From Deltaproteobacteria bacterium (GTDB lineage: Bacteria > Myxococcota_A > Polyangia > Haliangiales > Haliangiaceae), in NCBI GenBank assembly GCA_025353585.1, contig JANXOM010000189.1, positions 1 to 64,000 on the forward strand: DNA of 64,000 nt, given 5' to 3'. Every line of letters starts with the position of its first letter. The first letter of the stretch is position 1. A program made the position numbers and the translations under genes. The notes beneath the pieces were generated by a model. The model saw only the letters and a list, made by a program, of their open reading frames with translations, had not been told where the DNA came from and searched no databases. Of the stretch, positions 33,809 to 46,500 are shown in pieces.

Positions 33809-35323
33809 CTACGCCGGCCCGCCGGCGGGGAGGGTCACCGTGAAGGTCGTACCCCGCCCGACCGTGCTCTCCACGGCGAGCTCGCCGCCGTGGTCCTTGA
33901 CGATCTGCTGCGTGAGGGCCAGCCCCAGGCCGCTGCCGCCGTCCTTCGTGGAGAAGAACTGGTCGAACAGGCGGGGCAGGAGCTCGGGAGCGATGCCGAT
34001 CCCGTCGTCGGCGACCTCGATCGCCACGCGCTTGTCGAGCTGCTTGGTCCGCAGCCAGATGTGGCCGCCGCCGTTGCTCGCGACGGCGTCCGCGGCGTTG
34101 CGGACGAGGTTGATGAGGCACTGGCGGAGCTGCGCGGGATCGACCAAGGCGATCGGATCGCCGGCGCTCGCCTCGACGACGAGCTCGACCTTCCGCGCGG
34201 CCAGGTCCTCGCGCACGAACGACGCGAGCGCGCCGACGAGGGTGTTGACGGGCTCGCTGCCGAGCTTCGGCTTCGGGAGGCGGGCGAACGCCAGGTACTC
34301 CTCGGTGATCGCGGTGAGGCGGTCGACCTCGTGGGTGATGGCGCGGCAGAGAGCGCGCGCCTCGTCGGCGCCGGGGGCGAGCTCGTCCTCGAGGAGCTCG
34401 GTGTTGAGGCCGATCGAGGACAGCGGGTTGCGCACCTCGTGGGTGATCATCGCGGCCATCTTGCCGACGGCGGCGAGGCGCTCGCTGCGGACGAGCTCGC
34501 GCTCGCGCTCCTCGATGGCGCGGCCCATGGAGTTGAACTCGCGGGCGAGGTCGGCGACCTCGGCGGGGCCGCGCTCCTCGATGCGGGACTTGTAGTCGCC
34601 GGCGGCGACCTGGATGGCGCGGGCACGGAGGCGGGCGAGGGGACGCAGCATGATGACCACCCACAGGGCGACCAGGAGGCCGAGGAGGACCGCCGCGCTC
34701 CCCAGGTAGAGCGCGCTCAGCCGCGTGATGTGTTCGTTCGACTGGAGCTGCCCGGTCTTGTAGAGGGCGCGCTTGCGCATCGAATCGCTGAGGGCCTGCG
34801 CAAGGGCCCGGAACCGGCGCTCGGTCGTGAGGATCTGGTTCAGCGCGGGATCCGTGGTGGCCGCCGCGCCGATCGGCGGCCTGCCGAGGATCGCGATGTA
34901 GAGCGGATCGACCGACGCCTCGAACCCGGCGAGCGCGGTCAGATCCGCGCCGGCGGAGTGATAGGACGGGGTCTGGGTCTCGGGAAGGTCGGGGACGATG
35001 ATGTCCAGATCCGAGACGGCATCGAGGTCGTGGCGTGCGACGGCGAGGGCCTTCGCGCGGGCCAGGTAGGCTGTCTTGAGCCGGTTGCGCGCGATCTTGT
35101 AGATCGTCTCGTCCCCGAGGCTCTGGGTCATGTAGTTGACGAGGTTGTCCTCCTTGAGGACCAGCTCCTTGATATCCAGGGCCAAGGGCAGGTAACCGCT
35201 ACCGATCAGGTGGACCTCGTCCTCCACCTCATTGGTGTTGAAGACGATCGTGCCAACGATCACGGCGAAGGCCACGATCAGGATGGCAAACCCCAGCACG
35301 ATCCGCGCGGAGAGGGTGCGCAT
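33809..35323 (-). CDS. membrane sensor histidine kinase (HAMP, HisKA, HATPase)
   Basis: TM, periplasmic region, HAMP, MITHEVRNPLSSIG H-box, N-box LINLVRNAADAV, G boxes. Confidence 0.93.
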   Translation of the reverse strand: MRTLSARIVLGFAILIVAFAVIVGTIVFNTNEVEDEVHLIGSGYLPLALDIKELVLKEDNLVNYMTQSLGDETIYKIARNRLKTAYLARAKALAVARHDLDAVSDLDIIVPDLPETQTPSYHSAGADLTALAGFEASVDPLYIAILGRPPIGAAATTDPALNQILTTERRFRALAQALSDSMRKRALYKTGQLQSNEHITRLSALYLGSAAVLLGLLVALWVVIMLRPLARLRARAIQVAAGDYKSRIEERGPAEVADLAREFNSMGRAIEERERELVRSERLAAVGKMAAMITHEVRNPLSSIGLNTELLEDELAPGADEARALCRAITHEVDRLTAITEEYLAFARLPKPKLGSEPVNTLVGALASFVREDLAARKVELVVEASAGDPIALVDPAQLRQCLINLVRNAADAVASNGGGHIWLRTKQLDKRVAIEVADDGIGIAPELLPRLFDQFFSTKDGGSGLGLALTQQIVKDHGGELAVESTVGRGTTFTVTLPAGGPA

Positions 35324-35409
35324 GCCTGTGGACACGGTAGCTTGCGCCGATCGCTCGATCCAGGTAACCCGCCCCGGACCCGTGTATACTTTCGGGCCGA
35401 GGACCTTCC

Positions 35410-36717
35410 ATGACACGTGCGCTCTCTGTCACTTGCCTGTCCCTTGCGGTGGCGCTCCTCAGCGCGACCGCCGAGGCGAAGCCTACGGTCGCCGTGCTCG
35501 GTCTCGAGGTGTCCACCCCGGACAACGGGCAGATGGACCAGCAGACCACGGCCGCGGCGAACAACCTGACCGTCGCGCTCCGCGACCGCGTCCGGTCGGG
35601 CAGCGGGCCGTACGACACGGCGCCGGGGAGCGACAAGGAGCTGATCGACCTGAAGCTCCTGAACGAGTGCTCGAGCGAGGCGATGCCGTGCATGGTCAAG
35701 ATCGGTAACGATCTCGGCGCGAAGTTCATGCTGTACGGGCACGTGGCGAAGGCGAGCGGCACGTACCGCGTGTCCGTGACGCTGCTGAACGTCGACAACA
35801 AGTCGAAGGGCATGTCGAAGAGCTTTGACGTGCCCGTCGCCGATCTGACCGGCGGGCCGAAGAGCAAGGACACGCTCGTCTGGGCGCGGAAGATCTACGG
35901 CGAGCTGACGGGCGAGACGAGCCAGGGCACGGTCATCGTCCGCGTCACCGGGGCGGACCACGGCACGCTCCTCGTCCTCGAGAACGGGACGTGGCAGCCG
36001 AAGGGCTCGATCACCTCGGGCCAGGGGCGCACGACGCTGCCCGAGGGCAAGTACAAGATCGCGGTCGAGTCGGAGGGCTTCCAGCGCTTCGAGTCGACCG
36101 TCACCGTGACGTCGGGACAGGACAGCTCGATCCCCGTCCGGCTCGAGGCGATGCCGGGTGTCGGCGGCGGAAGCGACGCGCTCCCGGGCACCGGCTCGGG
36201 GGACGGCCACGTGTACGGCGGGACGGTTTCCGATCCCGGCGAGCACAGCCGGACGGGCCTCAAGGTCGGCGCGTGGGGCACGTTGGCCGTCGGCGCGGTC
36301 GCGGGCGGGATCTGGGCGTACGAGTACTTCGGCGTCCAGGCGGACTACAACAGCGACAAGGGGACGATCGTCAACCCGACGACGTTCGCCGCGTTGCCCC
36401 CGCCGGGGTCCGCGAAGAAGTGGGACAACAGCGTGTGCGGGCAGGAGCCGGACGCCGACGTCGATCCGACGAAGGGCACCAACAACAAGTTCAAGAAGGC
36501 CTGCTCGGCCTATAGCGCCGAGAAGATTCTCGTCCCGGCCACCGTCGGCTTCGCGCTGATCAGCGCGGGCCTCTTCTACTTCGCGTACCGAGGCGACGGC
36601 GAGCACGCGCCGACAGGGACGACGGTCTCCCGCAAGCACAAGCAGAAGCCGACCATGGCGCTGATCCCGACGATGACACCCCAGGGCGCCGGCGCCACGT
36701 TCCGCCTCGACTGGTGA
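35410..36717 (+). CDS. exported PEGA-domain-like protein with C-terminal TM segments
   Basis: Signal peptide; 'GTVIVRVTGADHGTLLVLENGTW...LPEGKYKIAVESEGFQRFE' PEGA-like. Confidence 0.65.
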   Translation: MTRALSVTCLSLAVALLSATAEAKPTVAVLGLEVSTPDNGQMDQQTTAAANNLTVALRDRVRSGSGPYDTAPGSDKELIDLKLLNECSSEAMPCMVKIGNDLGAKFMLYGHVAKASGTYRVSVTLLNVDNKSKGMSKSFDVPVADLTGGPKSKDTLVWARKIYGELTGETSQGTVIVRVTGADHGTLLVLENGTWQPKGSITSGQGRTTLPEGKYKIAVESEGFQRFESTVTVTSGQDSSIPVRLEAMPGVGGGSDALPGTGSGDGHVYGGTVSDPGEHSRTGLKVGAWGTLAVGAVAGGIWAYEYFGVQADYNSDKGTIVNPTTFAALPPPGSAKKWDNSVCGQEPDADVDPTKGTNNKFKKACSAYSAEKILVPATVGFALISAGLFYFAYRGDGEHAPTGTTVSRKHKQKPTMALIPTMTPQGAGATFRLDW

Positions 36718-36727
36718 GCCGCGGCGC

Positions 36728-39010
<2,283 letters not shown>

Positions 39011-39024
39011 GCGCTGGTCGCAAT

Positions 39025-40014
39025 CTAGTGCGAACGGGCCCGATTGTCGAAGCGTGGCTGGCCGCGCTGATAGGCACCGGGCGTCTCCCCGGTGACCCGC
39101 CGGAACGCGCGGGTGAACGAGATGGGCGAGTCGTAGCCGACGGCGCCGGCGACCAGGGCGATGGCCGTCCCGCCGCGGAGGAGGGTGCGCGCCTCGTCCA
39201 TGCGCGCGCGGGCGAGGTAGTCGAGCGGCGGCTGGCCGACGATGGTGCGGAACCGGGCCGCGAAGGTCGAGCGCGACATCGAGGCGCTGCGGGCGAGGAG
39301 GCCGACGGTCCAGGGCCGGGCGAGGTCGGCGTGCAGCGCGGTCAGGGGGCGCGCGAGCTGGGCGTCAGCGATGGCGGCGAGGACGCCGCGGCGAGCGCCA
39401 GCGGGGGACTGGAGGTACGCGCGCACGGCAGAGAGGAACAGCGCCTCGCCGAGCCGGCGGACGATCGGCAGGGAGCCGAGCTCGGCCGCGCAGACCTCGC
39501 CGCGGAGGAGCTCGACGAGCGCCTGCAAGTTGTAGCTGCGGTGCTCGTCGATGCGGAGGTGGATGAACGCAGGGAGGGCGCGCAGGAGCTGCTCGGCCGC
39601 CGCCGCGTCGACCTCGAACGCGACGCTCACGAGCGTGGCGCGGGCGCCGCCCCCGCCGTAGCGGATGAGGTAGCCGGCGCGGAGGCGCTCGAGGTCGGCG
39701 CAGTCGACGCTGCGCGAGGTCGGCTTGTCGGAGAGCGTGTAGGGCTCGCCGTCGAGGACGAGGAACACGTCGTGCGGGCCGAGGGCGACGGGCTTCGCGA
39801 GGGCGCGGGTGCGGACCCAGCACGTGCCAGCGACGACGAGGACGAACTTGATCTGGCCGCGGTGCGTGACGCGGTGGCCCCAGGGCGCGGTCGTCTCGAA
39901 GCGCGTGCACAGCGCGTTGCCGACGCGCAGCGAGCCGAACAGCTGGCCGAGCGCGTCCATCGGCGGCATCGGCGGGACCGTGGGCGGCTCGGTCTGGACG
40001 ATGCGTTTATCCAT
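39025..40014 (-). CDS. AraC family transcriptional regulator (cupin_6 N-terminus)
   Basis: C-terminal double HTH 'MSRSTFAARFRTIVGQPPLDYLARARMDEARTLL...VGYDSPISFTRAFRRVTGETPGAYQ'. Confidence 0.93.
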   Translation of the reverse strand: MDKRIVQTEPPTVPPMPPMDALGQLFGSLRVGNALCTRFETTAPWGHRVTHRGQIKFVLVVAGTCWVRTRALAKPVALGPHDVFLVLDGEPYTLSDKPTSRSVDCADLERLRAGYLIRYGGGGARATLVSVAFEVDAAAAEQLLRALPAFIHLRIDEHRSYNLQALVELLRGEVCAAELGSLPIVRRLGEALFLSAVRAYLQSPAGARRGVLAAIADAQLARPLTALHADLARPWTVGLLARSASMSRSTFAARFRTIVGQPPLDYLARARMDEARTLLRGGTAIALVAGAVGYDSPISFTRAFRRVTGETPGAYQRGQPRFDNRARSH

Positions 40015-40064
40015 TCAGACTATCGAGCATAGCGCGTCCACGTCCACAGACGCACGGTCTATCC

Positions 40065-41090
40065 ATGTCCAACCCCCCTCGTCGCCGCTTCTCGTCCCTC
40101 GCCGCCGCCCTCACCGCCGCCCTCGCGCTCTGGGCCGGCGCGCTCGCCCTGCCGGCCCCGACCCTCGCCGCCCCCGGTCCGGCCGCCGCGGCCGTCGCCG
40201 CGCCCGCGCAGGCTGGCTTCTACCGCACGCACATCGGGGACGTCGCCGTGACCGTGCTCTCCGATGGCACCGTCGGACTCGACGTCACGCACGGCCTCGT
40301 GCTCGGCGCGCAGCCCGGCGAGCTCGACCGCCTGCTGGCCCAGGCCGCCCAGGCCTCACCGATCGACGCCTCCTTCAACGTGTTCCTGATCCAGCTCGGG
40401 AGCCACACGATCCTGGTCGATACCGGCGCGGGCGTCACGATGGGCGCGACGGCCGGCAAGCTCGGCCAGGCGCTCGCGAACGCCGGTGTCCGCCCCGCCG
40501 ACATCACCGACATCGTGCTCACCCACGTGCATCCCGACCACACGGGCGGCCTCGTCGTGGCCGGGAAGCGCGCGTTCCCGGCCGCGAAGATCCACGTCGA
40601 CCAGCGCGAGCTCGACTACTGGCTCGACGCGAAGCGCGCCGCGAAGGCCACGGGCATGCAGGCGGTGTTCTTCGGCGCCGCGCATGCCTCGCTACAGCCG
40701 TACCTCGATGCGAAGCAGGTCGTCGCGTTCGCCGGCGCGACCGAGCTGTTCCCGGGGCTGCGGTCGGTGCCCGCGTACGGCCACACCCCCGGCCACTCGA
40801 TGTACGTCCTCGAGAGCCGCGGCCAGAAGCTCACGTTCTGGGGCGACCTCGTGCACATCCCGGCCGTGCAGTTCGAGGATCCGGCGGTCGCGGTCGGCTT
40901 CGACGTCAGCCCGGCCGGCGCGATCGAGACGCGCGAGCAGGCGCTCGCCGCGGCGGCGGACCATGACGACCTCGTCGCCCACGACCACGTGCCGTTCCCG
41001 GGCCTCGGCCACATCCGCCGCGCCGGCACGGGCTACCGCTGGGTCCCGGTCGCGTACGTGAATGACGCGGCGGCCAGCGGCGCCAGATGA
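40065..41090 (+). CDS. MBL-fold metallo-hydrolase, exported
   Basis: THVHPDHTGGL motif, Tat/Sec-like signal peptide. Confidence 0.92.
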   Translation: MSNPPRRRFSSLAAALTAALALWAGALALPAPTLAAPGPAAAAVAAPAQAGFYRTHIGDVAVTVLSDGTVGLDVTHGLVLGAQPGELDRLLAQAAQASPIDASFNVFLIQLGSHTILVDTGAGVTMGATAGKLGQALANAGVRPADITDIVLTHVHPDHTGGLVVAGKRAFPAAKIHVDQRELDYWLDAKRAAKATGMQAVFFGAAHASLQPYLDAKQVVAFAGATELFPGLRSVPAYGHTPGHSMYVLESRGQKLTFWGDLVHIPAVQFEDPAVAVGFDVSPAGAIETREQALAAAADHDDLVAHDHVPFPGLGHIRRAGTGYRWVPVAYVNDAAASGAR

Positions 41091-41239
41091 CCATATGGGG
41101 TCCGAGACGCGCAATCCGCAGGACGGTCTCGTCGACACCGTCGAGATCGTGGGTGACGTGATGGAGGCCGTGTCTCCTCGACGATGGGACGCGTCGCGCG
41201 GCGTGCGGCGGCGGACGGTGATGATCACGCGGTCGGCGT

Positions 41240-41399
41240 CCCGGATCGGAACGGCGATCGTCCCGGAGATGGTCGCGCTCACCGCCACCGGGATCCGGCG
41301 GACCGGATCCTGGTGGCGACGGCGCGCGTGCATGGCGTCCCGCTGCTGACGTCGGACAGCCGGCTCGTGGACGCCGAGCTCGTCCGCACGATCGAGTAG
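41240..41399 (+). pseudogene. VapC-like PIN-domain toxin C-terminal remnant
   Basis: 'HRDPADRILVATARVHGVPLLTSDSRLVDAELVRTIE*' typical PIN C-terminus; no intact N-terminal half or antitoxin seen. Confidence 0.55.
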
Positions 41400-41443
41400 C
41401 GGACCCGACCCTCCGGCGGCGCGCAACCCTGATACCTTGAGGC

Positions 41444-43522
41444 GTGGGCGAACGAACCGCGCCGCCCTTCGGCGCCGCTGCCGGCGCGCGGCAGGCCCGG
41501 ACCGGCGCGATGGTCGCGGTCGCGGTCGCGGGCGTCGGGATCGCGGCGGCCGCGGGCTGTCGCGCTCCCCACGGTCCGGCCGTACCGGGCGACACGGCCA
41601 TCGTGGTGACGGCGGTGCGCGTGGCGCCGCGCGCAGGCGAGACGCTCGATGTCGAGGACAAGGCGCTGATCGCGGGGCTCGGCCTGCGCGCGAAGGCGCT
41701 GCTCGCCACCGAGCGCGGCTACAACCCGTTTCGGGTCGCCGAAGATCGCCGGCGCGTCGCGGCGTACTTCCAGGAGCACGGCTGCTTCGACGTCGAGGTC
41801 GACGAGCCGCGCCTCGACTTTTCACCCGATCGCAAGACCGTGGCCGTCACGTGGTTCGTGCACGAGGGCACGCCGTACCCGATCGCGTCCATCGCGCTCG
41901 TCGGCGCGCCGCCCGCGGAAGACGTCGCGTTGCGCGGACTGATCCCGTTCGGCGTCGGGGCGCGCCTCGATCTCGAGGTCGATCGCCCGGTGCGCGTCAC
42001 GATGGCGGAGCACCTGCAGGCTCACGGCTGGGGCCACGCGCGCGGCTATAGCCGGGCGTTCGTCGATCGCGCCGCGAAGACGGTCGCCTGGTTCTACTAC
42101 ATCGACGCCGGCCCGCAGACGCACGTCGGCACGCTCGCCGTGGAGGGCAACGCGCGCGTGCCGGCGGACGCGATCGTCGCGCGCGCGGGCCTCGCCCTCG
42201 GCGCGCCGTACTCCACCGCAGCGGGGCACGCCGCCGAGCTCGCGCTCCTCGATACGGGTGCGTTCGCCTCTGCGACCGTCATCACCGACGCCGACATCCA
42301 GCGCCTGCCGGAGTATCCGGATACCGGCGGGATCCTCGGGCCGACGAGCGTGGCCGCCGATGGCTCGCTCGTCCCGCGCGCGCTGCCGGCCGCGCTCGGC
42401 GTGCGGATCGTCGTGGTGGAGGCGCCCGCGCGGCAGCTGCACGCGGAGCTCGGCGTCGAGGGCGATCCGACACGCGTGGACGCCTACACCGGCGCGCGCG
42501 TGGTGTTCCGCAACTTGTTCGGCGTGCAGCAGCACCTCGTGCTCGCGGGCAGCGTCGGGTACGGCTGGCTCACCGGCTGCTGCGGCGACGACCGCCCGCT
42601 CGCCGCCGGCCTCTATGGCAGCGCGCTCGCCCAGTACCAGCACCCCGGCGCCCTGACGCGGACCCTCGACCTGCGCGTGACGGCGCGCTGGCGCGACGAG
42701 CTCTACCCGGCCGCGCTCCTGCGCGAGGTCGTCGCGGGGCCGGGCGTCCGCAGCACGCTCGCGGCTGGCGTGTTCCTCGACCTCGACGCGTGGTTCCGCT
42801 TCGCGCGCCAGCTCGACGCGCCGGCCCTCGACCCCGCGCGCTCCGCCGGCCTCGCGTTGGCCGCCGATCGCGATGCCACCGGGGCGGAGCTCGTCGCGTC
42901 GCTGATCGTCGACCGGCGCGACGACCGCGTGGAGCCGACGCGCGGCTGGTTCCTCGGCCTCGGGGCCACGCTCTCGCCCGGCGGGGCGCTCGCCGACCAC
43001 CGCTGGCTCCAGCTCACGCCCGACGCGCGGCTCGTCGTCCCGCTCGGGCGACCGGCCACGACGCCGTGGTCGCTCGCGCTGCGCGCCTCGGGCGGCGTGG
43101 TGCTCCTCGCCGGCGAGTCCGGCGTCCCGCTCGGCGCGCGGCTGTTCGGCGGTGGCGCGTACGGCATGCGCGGGTTCGGGCGCGACCAGCTCTCGCCCGC
43201 GGCGTGCGCGGCCGGCGGCGCGGCGGCGTGTGACCGCGTGCTCGTCGGCGGCCGGAGCCTCGCCGAGGGCAGCGTGGAGGCGCGGTACCTCCCGTTCCGC
43301 AAGCAAGTCGGCGCGGCGGTCTTCGTCGACGCGGGCGGCGCGGGCGCGGGCGCGAACCCGCTCGCGGACGGCATCTCGCTCGCGGCGGGCTTCGGCGTGC
43401 GTGTCCGCACCTGGTACGTGCCGATCGCGCTCGACCTGGCGTATCGCATCGTCGAGGAGAACCACGCCGGCCTCGCGTTCGGCCGCGTGCTCGGCTTCGT
43501 GCGCGTTGGAGAGGCGTTCTGA
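41444..43522 (+). CDS. Omp85-family outer membrane assembly protein (TamA/BamA-like)
   Basis: POTRA-like repeats and C-terminal surface-antigen barrel (GARLFGGGAYGMRGFGRDQLSP); followed by tamB-like gene. Confidence 0.85.
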   Translation: MGERTAPPFGAAAGARQARTGAMVAVAVAGVGIAAAAGCRAPHGPAVPGDTAIVVTAVRVAPRAGETLDVEDKALIAGLGLRAKALLATERGYNPFRVAEDRRRVAAYFQEHGCFDVEVDEPRLDFSPDRKTVAVTWFVHEGTPYPIASIALVGAPPAEDVALRGLIPFGVGARLDLEVDRPVRVTMAEHLQAHGWGHARGYSRAFVDRAAKTVAWFYYIDAGPQTHVGTLAVEGNARVPADAIVARAGLALGAPYSTAAGHAAELALLDTGAFASATVITDADIQRLPEYPDTGGILGPTSVAADGSLVPRALPAALGVRIVVVEAPARQLHAELGVEGDPTRVDAYTGARVVFRNLFGVQQHLVLAGSVGYGWLTGCCGDDRPLAAGLYGSALAQYQHPGALTRTLDLRVTARWRDELYPAALLREVVAGPGVRSTLAAGVFLDLDAWFRFARQLDAPALDPARSAGLALAADRDATGAELVASLIVDRRDDRVEPTRGWFLGLGATLSPGGALADHRWLQLTPDARLVVPLGRPATTPWSLALRASGGVVLLAGESGVPLGARLFGGGAYGMRGFGRDQLSPAACAAGGAAACDRVLVGGRSLAEGSVEARYLPFRKQVGAAVFVDAGGAGAGANPLADGISLAAGFGVRVRTWYVPIALDLAYRIVEENHAGLAFGRVLGFVRVGEAF

Positions 43523-46500
43523 TGGCGGCCAAGGCGGACGCGAAGCCCGCGCGGCCGCGCTCTCGGTTCCGGCGCCTCGTGCGCGGGCTCGTGCGGCTCG
43601 TGGGCGCGCTGCTGGTGCTGGCGACCATCGGCGTCGCGGTGCTGCACACGCGCTGGGGTAAGGAGCGGGTACGCGCGCGCGTCGAGGCGGCGCTCGCCGA
43701 CAAGCTCGACGGCACGGTGACGCTCGCCGCGCTCGACTACGGCTTTCTGTTCGATGGCATCGACCTCGGTGGCCTCACGATTCGTGACCGCAGCGGCCGA
43801 GAGGCGGTGGCCGTCGGCGCGATCCACGTAGACCTCGATCGCGGCAGCCTCTTCGGCGGGGCGCCGGTCATCACCACGCTCGACGTCTCCGGCCTCGTGC
43901 TCACGGCCACGCAGACCGCCGATGGCCGCACGAACCTCGCGACCCTGGCGAAGCCGTCTCGCGGCGGCTCGCCGCCCGCGTCGATCCGGGTCGCCGCGCT
44001 CACGGTGCGGGGCGACGCCTCGCTCGCGCAGCTCGATGGGACGGTGCTCGCGCTGCACGAGCTCGTCGTCTCCGGGTCGGTGACCGCGCGGCCGGCGGCG
44101 CAAGAGCTCGACGCGGTGCTCGGCGGCCTCACGGCGAAGGTGTCCGTCGTGCGGCCCGGCGCGCCGACGACGACGGGCGACCTCGCCATCGGCTCGGCGA
44201 CGCTCGGGCGCAAGCCGGACGGGCTCGACGTCGATGTCGAGGGGCTCGTGCTCGGCGCGCTGTCGGTGGCGGCGGTGCGCGGACGGATCGCGATCGTCGA
44301 TGGGCGCTTCGCGGGCGCGCAGGCCGTGACGCTGATCGGTGGCCACGTCGACCACACGAAGCTCGCGAGCGAGCTCGGGCGCGAGCTGCTCGCCGACGAC
44401 GTGGACCTCGACGCCACGCTCTCCGGGCCGGCGAAGCTGCTCGCCGTGCACGGCGCCGTGTCCACGCGCCACACGCACCTGACGCTCGACGGCACGGGCG
44501 ATCTCTCGCGGCCGGCCCGCCCGCGCTACCAGATCGCGCTCGTGGGGACCGGGGCGAGCGCCGACGTGGTGCCGGCGGTCGCGGTGCCGCCGATCGAGAC
44601 GAGCGTGCGCGTGACGATCGATGGGGCGGGCGTGACGCGCGCCGACCTCGAGGCGGCGATCGGCATCGAGGTCGGTCGGACAAGGATCGGAGCCGTGTCC
44701 ATCGAGGGCGTCTCCGCGAAGCTCCGCGCGAACCGCGGCGCGCTCGCGATCGACGCGCTCGCGGCGCACGGGCGCGGCTTCGAGCTCGGCGCGACCGGCG
44801 ATGTCACGCCCGAGGCCGAGCTCCACGCGCGCGTGACGGTGGCCGTCCGGCCGGCGGACTTGCTCCCGATGCTCGGGGCCGCGGGCGTCGTGCTGCCGCC
44901 GAAGCTGCCGCCGCTGCCGCCGTTCACGGTCGCGGTGACGGCGGCCGGGCGTGTCGACGGCGCGCTGGTCGTGACCCTCGAGCCGCTGCAGCTCGCGGTG
45001 GCGGGTGGCGGCGTGACGGTGGCGGGTCGCGCGCGGGTCGCGAACAAGCTCGTGGAGGACGTGACCGGGACCCTAGAGCTACGCGGGCTCGGGCTGCGCG
45101 CGCTCGCCGGCCTCGCCGGCAAGCCGCCGCCGCTCGTCGACGGCGCGCTGAGCGGGCACATCGGTGTCGCGCGGACGGGCGTCACCCGGCGCGCGACGTA
45201 CGACCTGTCCATCGCGTTGCGCGAGCCCGCGCTTGCCATCACCGCGGCCGGCCGCACCGACGGCTCGACGGCCACCACGCGGGCCACGATCGTGCGGAGC
45301 GCGGATCACGCGGTGCTGGCGACCGTCACCGGGCAGGTGCCGATCGATGACCGCGGCCTGGTGCCCACGCGCGGCTGGCACGTCGCGGTGGAGATCGCGC
45401 CGCGGCCGCTCGCCGAGCTGCTCGCGCTCGTGCCGCCGGCGATCCGCGCCACGCTGCCGCCGCTCGCGCTGCCGCCGGGCGACCTCGCGCTGCGTGCCGA
45501 TCTCGCGGGCACGCCCGCCCAGCCGCGCGGGACGATCGACGTGCGCGCGTCCGCGACCGCGCCCGAGCTCGGACCGGCCCACGTGGAGCTGCACGCGGAC
45601 CTGGCGCCCGCCGGGCACGGGGGCGTGACGGTGGCGACGACCGCGACGGTCGCGGCCGACGCTGTCCCGGGGCCACTCGCGACGATCCGCGGCGAGCTCG
45701 CGCTGCCGCCGCTGTTCGACGGACGCGTCGTCGCCAGGGCGCGCGTGCGGGCAGGGCTCGTCCTCGACGAGACGGTCGACATTCCGGAGCGCACGTTCGC
45801 GGGCCTCCCGAGCGTGCCGCCCGCGCTGCTCGCGCTCGGCGGCGTCATCGGTGGCCGCCTGACCGTGCGCGGCACGCCGCCGGCGCTCGCCCTCGACGCG
45901 CACCTCGGCTGGCACGGCTACCGGATGGCGAGCGGGGCCGAGGGCACGACGACGCTCGCCCTGACGGGCACGCTCCCGCAGCTGACCGCGACGGTCGCGC
46001 ACGCGAACACCCTCACCGTGACCGCCGACATCGGGCACGCCGGCGACCGGTTCACGATCGCCGCGCGCACGGCCGCGACCTCGGCGCCGCTGCTCTCGCT
46101 CTTGCCGGCGCTGCCCGTGTTCGCGGACGAAACGCTGCGTGGCGCCGAGCTCGGCCGGCTGACCACGGATCTCGGCGGCGCCTTCACCGTCGTGCGGGGC
46201 GCGGATGGCGTGACCGTTGTCGAGCAGGCGGCCCTGACGGGCGCGCTGGCGCTGACCGGCGGTGCGTTCGCGCTGCCGCACACGGATCGGCGCTGGCACG
46301 ACATCGGGCTCGCGCTGGCCGGCGAACCGCGCGGCCTGCGCCTCGCCACGCTCGACGTGCACGAGAGCGACGCGCAGGTGCCCGACCGCACGCTCCACGC
46401 GAGCGGGCTCGTCGTGCTGGAGACGGGGCAGCCGCGCACGGCGAGCCTCGTCCTGTCGACGCGCGACTGGCTGGCGCTCGGGTCGCCCTCGCCGCTGGTC

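Noticed and set aside
40008-40064. Repeated TATCCAT near the AraC/MBL divergent starts as regulator sites
   Set aside because: Both copies overlap the two start codons; likely coincidence of CAT/ATG context.
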